Of a stretch of 64,000 nucleotides of DNA, positions 52,658 through 60,060 are shown one piece after another (within the stretch, counting starts at the first letter, position 1; the number at the start of each line of letters is the position of its first letter). The translations under genes were made by a program, and so were the position numbers. The stretch covers positions 200,701 through 264,700 of the forward strand of contig NZ_PSXX01000005.1 in NCBI RefSeq assembly GCF_002931055.1. Direction: 5' to 3'. The notes beneath the pieces were generated by a model, which saw nothing but the letters and a program-made list of their open reading frames with translations, did not search any database and had not been told where the DNA came from. The DNA comes from Pseudoclavibacter sp. AY1H1 (GTDB lineage: Bacteria; Actinomycetota; Actinomycetes; Actinomycetales; Microbacteriaceae).

Positions 52658-52671
52658 TTGCCAGTTGGCAA
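52658..52671. promoter_or_regulatory. Palindromic operator TTGCCA-GT-TGGCAA
   Basis: Perfect dyad flanked by A/T-rich sequence, between the tetR stop and the isomerase start. On the minus strand its TTGCCA can serve as -35 with TAGCGT 16 nt further on, so a bound repressor would block polymerase. Confidence 0.7.
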
Positions 52672-52693
52672 CTTTGAGTCTGCCTGGCCAGTC

Positions 52694-53278
52694 TCAGCGG
52701 TCCTGACCGAGACGCTCGAGCAGCCCGAGCGTGGCCGCGACGTCGACGTCGGGCTCGAGGAGCCACCGCACCTGGAGCCCGTCGGAGGCCGCCATGATCA
52801 GGTCGACGAGCATGGACGCCTCTGCGCGGCGCCCCTCGGGAAGGGCAGCGAGCTGCCCGTCGATCTCGCCCGCCAAGCGGGTCCTCGCCCGCGCGAACCG
52901 CTCCGTGAAGAAGACCTTCGCAGGCCCATCCCCCGGTTCGACCGACTTGGCGAGCATCTCCGTGAAGAGCGAGACCATTCCGGGGAACTGCACGTTGAAC
53001 TCGGCGCTGAGCCGCATCCGCTGCACGAGCGACACCGAGGCGGGCATGCGCCCCTCGTTGACGTGGTCATGCTCGCGGATCACCGCGACGAGCAGCCCCT
53101 CACGAGAACCGAAGTAGTGGGTCAGCATGCCGTGAGAGACGCCGATGGACTCGCCGATCGCGCGCAGGGAAGCGCCGCTCGCTCCGGTCACGCGGAGGGT
53201 CTCGTAGGCCTGCGCCAGGATCTCGCGCTTCCGCTCGACACCCTTCGCGTACTGCCCCCGCGCTCCGTCTGCTGCCAC
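52694..53278 (-). CDS. TetR/AcrR-family regulator
   Basis: A 194-aa protein. The N-terminal HTH is KREILAQAYETLRVTGASGA, LRAIGESIGVSHGMLTHYFG; the remainder is the helical ligand domain of the BetI-like C-terminal kind. The GTG at 53278 is favoured because TACGAT ends exactly 7 nt upstream. It directly precedes the isomerase-dehydrogenase pair in the same direction, with a palindrome between, so it is their probable repressor. Confidence 0.88.
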   Translation of the reverse strand: MAADGARGQYAKGVERKREILAQAYETLRVTGASGASLRAIGESIGVSHGMLTHYFGSREGLLVAVIREHDHVNEGRMPASVSLVQRMRLSAEFNVQFPGMVSLFTEMLAKSVEPGDGPAKVFFTERFARARTRLAGEIDGQLAALPEGRRAEASMLVDLIMAASDGLQVRWLLEPDVDVAATLGLLERLGQDR

Positions 53279-53332
53279 GCCAAGCATCGTAGCCGGGGCC
53301 GGATCGTCGCGGACCCTCTGCGAACCCCTTCG

Positions 53333-53812
53333 CTAGGCTCCGCCGCTTGGCCTCGCCTCGTGGTGCCGCGCCCCGTGCGTCCGGCGGTCCTCCTTCATCG
53401 CCGCTTCCGCCAGGTGCCGCCTGCCAGCCACGAGCTGCTCGCGGGTGGCCCGCTCGGCTGCTCGGAACGGCTCCCAGTAGGTCTCGTCGTAGTCCTCGAC
53501 GATCTGGAACGTCCATCGCCCCTCGATCACATTCCGGCCCACCAGCTCGGCTTCGAGGCGATCCGCGACCTCCGCGTGTCCGGCGTCGCGCAACGCGTCG
53601 GACGCCTCACCGAGGGCGAGGTCGGCGGCGCCGGTCAGCCGGTGGAACCCGTAGAGGAGCCCACGCGCCTGGTCGACCATCTCGAGGGCCTCCGTGAGCT
53701 TCCCGACGGCCGCGATCGTCGCCTCATCGACGCCCTCGGGCGGAAGGTGCTCAGCACCTCGACGCTCCCTCGGGTCATCATCGGTTCCTGGAACGCTCTG
53801 GTCATCGCTCAT
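53333..53812 (-). CDS. Conserved helical protein, unknown function
   Basis: A 159-aa, mostly alpha-helical, acidic protein. It contains LTEALEMVDQARGLLYGFHR, GEASDALRDAGHAEVADRLE and GRWTFQIVEDYDETYWEPF, then a basic tail rich in H and R. The W-T-F-Q-I-V-E block looks like a conserved surface. I do not recognise a named family. CAGAAT ends 6 nt before the ATG. Confidence 0.72.
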   Translation of the reverse strand: MSDDQSVPGTDDDPRERRGAEHLPPEGVDEATIAAVGKLTEALEMVDQARGLLYGFHRLTGAADLALGEASDALRDAGHAEVADRLEAELVGRNVIEGRWTFQIVEDYDETYWEPFRAAERATREQLVAGRRHLAEAAMKEDRRTHGARHHEARPSGGA

Positions 53813-54010
53813 GCCGTGATTCTGTCGACCGCGCCTGGACGGCGCGTGGGTGCCCTCGGGGCTCGTGGATCGCAAGTCCAGCGGGGCCGGATTGGCACGG
53901 GCGCTCCGAGTGGACCCGTCGTACGGTTGCGGCACACGCACCTTCCTCGCCCCTCCCTCACCCGTCGTGGCACCTCTTCCGTGCCACCTCACCTCCGAAA
54001 GGCCCACCTC

Positions 54011-54856
54011 GTGCCCATCTCGCGCCCCTTCGCCCAAGTCGACGTGTTCTCGGAGTCCCCGTACCTCGGCAACCCGGTCGCCGTCATCCTCGATGGCGCA
54101 GGCCTCACGGACGACGAGATGCTGCACGTCGCACGGTGGACGAACCTCTCCGAGACCACGTTCGTGCTGCCGACGACCGACCCAGGAGCGGACTACCGAC
54201 TGCGCATCTTCACCCCGGGCGGGGAGCTCCCCTTCGCCGGCCATCCGACCCTCGGCTCGGCGCACGCATGGCTCGAGCGGGGCGGCGCTCCGAAGAACGC
54301 TGGGCGTGTGGTCCAGGAGTGCGGCGCCGGACTCGTCGAGGTGCGCATCGACGAAGGACGCCTGGCGTTCGCTGCTCCGCCCACGCTGCGGAGCGGCCCG
54401 TTGGAGCCCGAGCTCCTGGCTCGCATCGTCACGGCGTACGGCATCAGCGCAGACCAGGTCACCGCCCACCAGTGGATCGACAACGGACCGGGGTGGGCCG
54501 TCGTGCAGCTCGCGTCCGCGCAGGAGGTGCTCGACCTCGACCCCGACCTCTCCCTCCTGCCTGAAGCCATGGTCGGAGCCGTCGGCGCCTACCCTCCAGG
54601 GGCGCCGCACGCCTTCGAGCTGCGCAGCTTCGCGCCCGCCATCGGCGTGGACGAGGATCCGGTCTGCGGCAGCATGAACGCGTCGGCGGCCCAGTGGATG
54701 CACCGCACGGGCACCGCTCCGGGTTCGAGCTGGCGAGTCTCCCAGGGCACGCGCCTCGGCCGCGCCGGTGACATCACCGTGACCGTCGACGACTCCGGGG
54801 CCGTCTGGGTCGGTGGCGCCACGACGACGCTCTTCTCGGGCACGGCACTCGCCTAG
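54011..54856 (+). CDS. PhzF-family epimerase/isomerase
   Basis: A 281-aa protein of the PhzF fold, two similar halves. FAQVDVFSESPYLGNPVAVI, WTNLSETTFVLP with the catalytic Glu, FTPGGELPFAGHPTLGSAHA, and VDEDPVCGSMNASAAQW are the family motifs. Members isomerise small metabolites; this is not a phenazine cluster. GTG start with AAAGG 8 nt upstream. Confidence 0.88.
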   Translation: MPISRPFAQVDVFSESPYLGNPVAVILDGAGLTDDEMLHVARWTNLSETTFVLPTTDPGADYRLRIFTPGGELPFAGHPTLGSAHAWLERGGAPKNAGRVVQECGAGLVEVRIDEGRLAFAAPPTLRSGPLEPELLARIVTAYGISADQVTAHQWIDNGPGWAVVQLASAQEVLDLDPDLSLLPEAMVGAVGAYPPGAPHAFELRSFAPAIGVDEDPVCGSMNASAAQWMHRTGTAPGSSWRVSQGTRLGRAGDITVTVDDSGAVWVGGATTTLFSGTALA

Positions 54857-54893
54857 CAGCGGCTCGCGCCGACCAAGCCGGCAGACGCGGCAC

Positions 54894-55808
54894 CTACCCC
54901 CAGTGGCGGGGTCGCGTGAGCGATTCGGGCAGCTGCGTGGCGTCGTCGCCGAAGGCGGCCGCGAGCTGCGGCTGCGTCAGGTGCAGCACGTGGCGCAGGT
55001 CGGCCCCGTGCAGCTCGGCATCCCTCAGGTCGGCGCCGAGGAGGTCAGCCCAGCGTAGGTCGGCACCACGGAGCTTCGCCGCGATGAGCAGGGCACCCCG
55101 CAGCTCGACCGCCCGCAGGTCGCTGCCAGAGAAGTCCGTGCCGAGGTACACGCCGCGAGGTTCGATCCGTGACCAGGCGCCGGATGCACGACGCCGCGGG
55201 ACGTGCATCCGTCGCACCTCGCGGCTCACCGCCCCGAGCAGCTCGCCGGCGGCAGGCCGGCTCGTCTCGACGGCGGCGCGCAGCGAGGCCAGGTCGGGCG
55301 AGGCGGCCTGCGCGTCGACCTGATCGAAGAGCGCGTCGATGCGTCGCAGCAGCGAGCGATCGGCGGTGCGACGCCTCGCCTCGGCCAGCAGCCACAGCAC
55401 TTCGTGCAGCTGGCGCACGAGGGGGAACACGGCGAACATGGCTTCCCGCAGGTCGTCGCCCTCCCGCCAGTCGCCGCCGCCGAAGGTCTCCTGCGTGACC
55501 CGCTGCCCGGCGCCATGGCACTCGAAGACGGTGCAGCCGCGGTATCCGCGCTCGAGGAGCGCCGAGTGGATGCCGCAGCCGAGGTTCTCGTCGAGGTTCC
55601 GGCACGGCTTTCCGGCGGGCTTCTCGTGCGCGAAGTCGTCACCGCGCGAGAAGGCGAGCGCCGAGCAGCAGAGGGCGACGCAGTTGGCGCAGTCGCTCCG
55701 GAATCGCGCGGTGTCGGCGCTCGCGCCGCGCCCGTTGCGCGCGGCTCCGCCGGGCATCGGCACCGTGGGCCGGTGCCGCAGCGGTTCGCTGAATTCACCT
55801 GGAGACAT
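54894..55808 (-). CDS. Cys-cluster protein with C-terminal pentapeptide repeats
   Basis: A 304-aa protein of two parts. Residues 40-97 hold eight Cys (40, 43, 47, 48, 69, 78, 92, 97), with DCANCVALCC resembling zinc- or iron-binding YkgJ-type clusters. A helical middle (about 112-205) follows. Residues 222-274 are about ten pentapeptide repeats, A(D/E)LRx-like (GADLRWADLLGADLRDAELH). Pentapeptide repeats form a right-handed beta helix, in some cases binding gyrase. The combination suggests a metal-regulated scaffold, but the role is unknown. Confidence 0.8.
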   Translation of the reverse strand: MSPGEFSEPLRHRPTVPMPGGAARNGRGASADTARFRSDCANCVALCCSALAFSRGDDFAHEKPAGKPCRNLDENLGCGIHSALLERGYRGCTVFECHGAGQRVTQETFGGGDWREGDDLREAMFAVFPLVRQLHEVLWLLAEARRRTADRSLLRRIDALFDQVDAQAASPDLASLRAAVETSRPAAGELLGAVSREVRRMHVPRRRASGAWSRIEPRGVYLGTDFSGSDLRAVELRGALLIAAKLRGADLRWADLLGADLRDAELHGADLRHVLHLTQPQLAAAFGDDATQLPESLTRPRHWG

Positions 55809-55923
55809 CGTGGCGTCAGCCTACGTTTCCGCGCACGCGTGCAGCTGTGCACGGCCGGGTCACGACTCCCCGATCGCCGAGCGTCGCTGGTTCGAGCCGC
55901 GGATCGTCCGCGAGCAGCAGCCA

Positions 55924-55945
55924 AATGTTCGGCGCACCGAACATT
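55924..55945. promoter_or_regulatory. MntR-type operator of the manganese importer
   Basis: Perfect dyad AATGTTCGG-CGCA-CCGAACATT. The core TGTTC-N8-GAACA has the shape of the corynebacterial MntR site TGTTCAATGCGTTGAACA. It touches the -35 of the importer promoter, and an mntR gene closes the cluster. Confidence 0.8.
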
Positions 55946-55973
55946 GATCTTCTGGCCACCGTAGCGCTATGCT
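55944..55973 (+). promoter_or_regulatory. Promoter of the manganese ABC operon, leaderless type
   Basis: TTGATC-N18-TATGCT with 6 nt to the ATG at 55980. The operator overlaps the -35 by two bases. Confidence 0.7.
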
Positions 55974-55979
55974 CTGGTC

Positions 55980-56933
55980 ATGCTGACCCCCGCGCTGCGC
56001 GCAGCCCGACGGAAGGCCGGCCGCATCGTCGCGGCGGGCCTCGCCCTCGTCACGCTCGCGTCCCTCACCGCCTGCGCCCCCTCCGCTGAGGGCGAGGACA
56101 ACCGGCCCGTCGTCCTCACGACCTTCACTGTGCTCGCCGACATCGCGAGGCAGGTCGCCGGCGACGAGCTCCGCGTCGAGTCGATCACGAAGGTCGGTGC
56201 CGAGATCCACGGCTACGAGCCGACCCCCCTCGACATCGCGAAGGCGTCGGAAGCCGACCTGATCCTCGACAACGGCATGAACCTCGAGGCATGGTTCGAG
56301 CAGTTCGTCTCCGGCATGGAGGTCACCCACGCCGTGGTCAGCGAAGGTGTCGAGGAAGTGCCCATCGCGGGCGACGCCTACGCCGGCCTCCCGAACCCCC
56401 ACGCGTGGATGTCGCCCCTCAACGTGCAGCTGTACGTCGACAACATGGTCACCGCCTTCTCCGACCTCGCCCCCGCGAGCGCGAGCGTCTTCGAAGAGAA
56501 CGGCGCCGCCTACAAGGCAGAGCTGCAGGCCGTGCACGACGAGCTCGTCGCGGCCATCGAGCCTCTCCCCGCATCGCAACGGGCCCTCGTCACCTGCGAG
56601 GGGGCCTTCTCGTACCTGACGAGAGACGCCGGGCTCGACGAGGTCTACATCTGGCCCGTCAACGCCGAGCAGCAGGCCACCCCGCAGCAGATCGCCGGGG
56701 TCATCGATCATGTGCGCGACAACGACGTTCCGGCCGTGTTCTGCGAGTCGACCGTGTCGGATGCGCCGATGCGGCAGGTCGTCGACGCCACGGGTGCGGA
56801 GTTCGGCGGCACCCTCTACGTCGACTCGCTGAGCGAGGAAGACGGCCCCGTGCCGAGCTATCTCGACCTCATCCGGCACGACGTCGACACCATCGTGGCC
56901 GGACTGACCGGCAAGACGGGAAGCGAATCGTGA
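55980..56933 (+). CDS. mntA: Metal ABC transporter substrate-binding lipoprotein (Mn type)
   Basis: A 317-aa cluster A-I binding protein. The signal ends in lipobox LTAC (Cys 32). Metal ligands match the manganese set: H77 (EIHGYEP), H141 (NPHAWMS), E207 (TCEGAF) and D282 (YVDSLS). There is no His-rich loop, which favours Mn over Zn. The ATG is placed for a leaderless mRNA. First gene of the importer operon. Confidence 0.9.
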   Translation: MLTPALRAARRKAGRIVAAGLALVTLASLTACAPSAEGEDNRPVVLTTFTVLADIARQVAGDELRVESITKVGAEIHGYEPTPLDIAKASEADLILDNGMNLEAWFEQFVSGMEVTHAVVSEGVEEVPIAGDAYAGLPNPHAWMSPLNVQLYVDNMVTAFSDLAPASASVFEENGAAYKAELQAVHDELVAAIEPLPASQRALVTCEGAFSYLTRDAGLDEVYIWPVNAEQQATPQQIAGVIDHVRDNDVPAVFCESTVSDAPMRQVVDATGAEFGGTLYVDSLSEEDGPVPSYLDLIRHDVDTIVAGLTGKTGSES

Positions 56934-57730
56934 GCGCAGCATCTAGCCCAGCATCCACTCCTCGGGCCGACGCGGGGCCATCGGCGGGCGGGGCCGCGCC
57001 CGCCATCGAGGTCGATGCCCTCACCGTGCACTACGGGGAGGTGCTCGCCCTCGACCGGGCGAGCCTCTCCATCGCCCCAGGCAGGGTCTGCGGGCTCATC
57101 GGCATGAACGGCTCTGGCAAGTCCACGCTCTTCAAGTCGATCATGGGCGTCGTGCGCCCCGATTCGGGCACCGTCCGTATTCTCGGGGGCTCCTCGGCGG
57201 ATGCGCGCAAGCGGGGCAGCGTCAGCTACGTTCCCCAGAGCGAGCAGGTCGACTGGGACTTCCCCCTCTCGGTGCGCGATGTCGTGATGACGGGGCGCTA
57301 CGGGCACCTCGGCATCACCCGGAGGCCGCGGGCGCGCGACCATTCGGCTGTCGATGCCGCCCTCGAGCGCGTCGAGCTCTCCGAGCTGGCGGGTCGGCAG
57401 ATCGGCCAGCTCTCGGGCGGTCAGCGCAAGCGCGCCTTCGTGGCCCGCGGCATCGCCCAGGAGGCCGAGGTGCTGCTCCTCGACGAGCCCTTCGCGGGCG
57501 TCGACACCCGCTCCCAGGCCACCATGACGAGGCTCCTTCGGGAGCTGGCAGGGCAGGGGGTGTGCATCCTCATCGCCACCCACGACCTGGGCTCCCTCCC
57601 AGAGCTGGCCGACGAGGCTGTGCTCTTCAACCGGCGGGTGCTGCTGCACGCGAGCCCCGAGGAGATCATCCGTCCCGAGAACCTCGCCCTCGCCTTCGGC
57701 ATCGAGACCGGAACGGGGGCGGCAGCATGA
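56930..57730 (+). CDS. mntB: Metal ABC transporter ATP-binding protein
   Basis: A 266-aa ATPase: GMNGSGKST (Walker A), YVPQSEQVDWDFPLSVRDVV (the Q-loop block typical of Mn/Zn importers), LSGGQRKRAF (signature) and VLLLDEPFAGVD (Walker B). An Ala/Ser/Pro-rich leader of about 25 residues comes first. The GTG start overlaps the upstream stop as GTGA. Confidence 0.92.
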   Translation: MSAASSPASTPRADAGPSAGGAAPAIEVDALTVHYGEVLALDRASLSIAPGRVCGLIGMNGSGKSTLFKSIMGVVRPDSGTVRILGGSSADARKRGSVSYVPQSEQVDWDFPLSVRDVVMTGRYGHLGITRRPRARDHSAVDAALERVELSELAGRQIGQLSGGQRKRAFVARGIAQEAEVLLLDEPFAGVDTRSQATMTRLLRELAGQGVCILIATHDLGSLPELADEAVLFNRRVLLHASPEEIIRPENLALAFGIETGTGAAA

Positions 57731-58704
57731 GCCTCGTCGATCTCCTCCTCGAACCCCTCGGCTACGAGTTCATGGTGCGGGCCCTCATCACGACCGTCAT
57801 CACGGCCGTCGTCTGCGCCCTCCTCAGCTGCTGGCTCGTGCTCATCGGGTGGTCGCTCATGGGAGATGCCGTCTCACACGCCGTCCTTCCCGGGGTGGTG
57901 CTCGCCTACATCGTCGGGGCTCCCTTCGCGCTCGGGGCGCTCGCCTTCGGGCTGCTCGCCGTCGGCCTCATCGGCGTGATCCGCGACACCAGCAGGGTGA
58001 AAGAGGACGCGGCGATCGGCATCGTCTTCACTACCCTCTTCGCGTTCGGTCTCGTACTCATCTCGGTGACGCCGAGCCAGACCGACCTCAGCCACATCCT
58101 CTTCGGCAACCTCCTCGGCGTCAGCCCCACCGACCTCGTGCAGATCGGCATCCTCGCCGCGATCGTCGCCGTCGTGCTCCTCGTGAAGCGGCGAGACTTC
58201 ACCCTCGTCGCGTTCGACGCCACCCACGCCCACGCGATCGGCCTCAACCCGCGTGTCCTCCGCGGCGCCCTCCTCGGACTGCTCGCCCTCACCGCCGTGG
58301 TCGCCCTGCAGACGGTCGGCGTGATCCTCGTCGTGGCGATGCTCATCATCCCCGGGGCAACCGCGACGGTGCTCACGCGCAGCTTCGCGCGGATGCTCGT
58401 CATCGCCCCCATCGTCTCCGTCGTCTGCTCGGCGGCGGGCCTCTACGCCAGCTACTACCTCGACGCCGCCTCCGGCGGGATGATCGTGCTCGCGCAGGGC
58501 CTCGCCTTCCTGCTCGCCTACCTGCTCTCGCCCACGCAGGGCCTCGTCACGTCGCGGATCCTCGCGAGGCGTCGCTCGAGGGGCAAGAGCGCCGAGGCGA
58601 GGGGTGCCACAGGGACGGATATCGAAGGGGCGGCTGCCGAGACGAAGACCGCCTGGCGTCCCGACGCTCTAGCTTCCCGACGTTCCAGATCTCCGAAGCT
58701 CTAG
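57727..58704 (+). CDS. mntC: Metal ABC transporter permease
   Basis: A 325-aa membrane protein of the ABC-3 family with eight or nine helices. LIGWSLMGDAVSHAVLPGVV carries the family motif, and GVILVVAMLIIPGATATVLT is the conserved late helix. The C-terminal 45 residues are hydrophilic, and the last of them are written in a degenerate tandem repeat that contains the stop codon. Overlaps the ATPase gene by ATGA. Confidence 0.92.
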   Translation: MSLVDLLLEPLGYEFMVRALITTVITAVVCALLSCWLVLIGWSLMGDAVSHAVLPGVVLAYIVGAPFALGALAFGLLAVGLIGVIRDTSRVKEDAAIGIVFTTLFAFGLVLISVTPSQTDLSHILFGNLLGVSPTDLVQIGILAAIVAVVLLVKRRDFTLVAFDATHAHAIGLNPRVLRGALLGLLALTAVVALQTVGVILVVAMLIIPGATATVLTRSFARMLVIAPIVSVVCSAAGLYASYYLDAASGGMIVLAQGLAFLLAYLLSPTQGLVTSRILARRRSRGKSAEARGATGTDIEGAAAETKTAWRPDALASRRSRSPKL

Positions 58705-58726
58705 ATCTCCGAAGCTCTAGGCTTCC
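58662..58726. repeat. Degenerate 16-17-bp tandem repeat across two gene ends
   Basis: Four copies related to GAAGCTCTAGATCTCC (58662-58677, 58678-58694, 58695-58710, 58711-58726). It forms the last codons of the permease gene and the last codons of the convergent mntR gene; the CTAG in the unit supplies stops for both strands. Confidence 0.75.
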
Positions 58727-59466
58727 GTCACCCAGACGGCTCGAGCGGCGACGGGCCCGAGGGCGAACGGAGCCGCGACGCGCCCCGCCGAATCGGCAGC
58801 GCCAGCAGCACCTGCGGCGGTGTCGCCTTCGCCGTGATCAGCGACCGATTCCACGTCCGCCACCGTGAGCAGCATCGACTCGGAGTACGGGTCGCTCTCG
58901 CCGATCTCGAGGCGCGCCCCGACCGTGAGGCCCTTCGCCGCGAAGTACTTGAGGAGTTCGGCGTCCGAGTCCGAGATGCGCTCGACGACAACCCGCTTCC
59001 CTGCCTCGAGGCTGCTGAGCAGGACGGCCTGCGGGATGCTCACCTCGCCAGCGGCGGACGGGATCGGGTCGCCGTGCGGGTCGCGTTCGGGATGCCCGAG
59101 CATCGCGTCGATGCGCTCGACCATGAGGTCGGAGACGGAGTGCTCGAGGTTCTCCGCCTCGTCGTGCACCTCATCCCAGCCGTACTGGAGCACCTCCACG
59201 AGGAACGTCTCGAGGAGCCGATGCCTGCGGATCATGGTCAGCGCGTGGGCGCGACCCTCGGTCGTGAGGGAGATGCTGCCGTAGCGGGCATGCTCGAGGA
59301 GCCCCTGATCGGCGAGCTTGCGGATGCCCTCCGACACCGTCGAGAGCCGCAGCTGCAGGCGCTCGGCGACGATCGTCGCCGTGACGGGCGCATCCGACCA
59401 CTCCTGGAGGCTCCAGACCACCTTGAGGTAGTTCTGCGCGCTCACCGAGAGTTCTGACACCGACAT
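58717..59466 (-). CDS. mntR: Manganese-responsive DtxR-family repressor
   Basis: A 249-aa DtxR-type regulator with winged HTH (PVTATIVAERLQLRLSTVSE, IRKLADQGLLEH), the dimerisation/metal domain and an SH3-like FeoA tail. The metal segment WDEVHDEAENLEHSVSD aligns with the DtxR segment that has Cys102; here that place is Glu, the manganese-type ligand. TAGGCT lies 7 nt before the ATG. It ends next to mntABC and probably binds the box at 55924-55945. Confidence 0.9.
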   Translation of the reverse strand: MSVSELSVSAQNYLKVVWSLQEWSDAPVTATIVAERLQLRLSTVSEGIRKLADQGLLEHARYGSISLTTEGRAHALTMIRRHRLLETFLVEVLQYGWDEVHDEAENLEHSVSDLMVERIDAMLGHPERDPHGDPIPSAAGEVSIPQAVLLSSLEAGKRVVVERISDSDAELLKYFAAKGLTVGARLEIGESDPYSESMLLTVADVESVADHGEGDTAAGAAGAADSAGRVAAPFALGPVAARAVWVTEA

Positions 59467-59571
59467 GCCCACAAGCCTACGGGCAGGGGATGAGTCGGGG
59501 CCGCCGTCCGCGCCTGCGCCAACGGGCAGAGCCTCGGCGCACGGCGTCCAAGCTCAGACGCCTCAGACGCC

Positions 59572-59913
59572 TCAGACGGTTCGGGCGTTCCAGCGGTCGC
59601 CGAATCGGCTCCTCCCGGCGAGCATGGTCCACACGGTGGGCCCGAGCGGCGGGTACTCGGTCGCGATGCGACGCATGAGCTGCGCGTCATGCTCACCGCT
59701 GGAGGGGGCTTCGTCTCCGCCCCGCTCGAGGGCTTCGGCGCGCATGAGCAGCACGACGAGCTCGTCGACCGTCGGCAGCTCCTGCATGAAGCGCCACGGG
59801 TCCTCGCCGCGGCGAGCGCGAGCGTAGATCATGGTCTCGCGCTCGTCCTGCGCTTCGGCGCGCAGGACCTCGAGGCTTGCTCGCCTGGTCAGTTCGTAGC
59901 GCTCGGTTTCCAC
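59572..59913 (-). CDS. Small conserved protein, unknown function
   Basis: A 113-aa acidic protein: RRASLEVLRAEAQDERETMI, then GEDPWRFMQELPTVDELVVL, LMRRIATEYPPLGPTVWTML and the end FGDRWNARTV. The P-P-L-G-P-T-V-W block looks conserved. The GTG start is supported by TAGGCT 6 nt upstream. No function offered. Confidence 0.72.
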   Translation of the reverse strand: METERYELTRRASLEVLRAEAQDERETMIYARARRGEDPWRFMQELPTVDELVVLLMRAEALERGGDEAPSSGEHDAQLMRRIATEYPPLGPTVWTMLAGRSRFGDRWNARTV

Positions 59914-60004
59914 TCGACGAGCCTACGCGCCATGCCACCTTCCCGCTGGGGCTTGTGGAGCGGGACCGGGCGGACGAGTGGGGGCCGCACGGGGGCACGG
60001 CTGC

Positions 60005-60054
60005 GTGAGAGTCTTCTCACCTGCCAGGCTCTGGACTCGTGCGCCCCAGATAAT
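60005..60054 (+). promoter_or_regulatory. Promoter region of kinase/regulator operon
   Basis: GATAAT (60049-60054) ends 6 nt before the ATG at 60061. Upstream, GTGAGA-GTCT-TCTCAC (60005-60020) is a perfect dyad about 29 nt before the -10, a possible activator or autoregulation site. Confidence 0.55.
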
Positions 60055-60060
60055 CAGTGG

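Noticed and set aside
54011-54856. Phenazine biosynthesis cluster
   Set aside because: PhzF-like proteins are common outside such clusters and no other phz genes are present.
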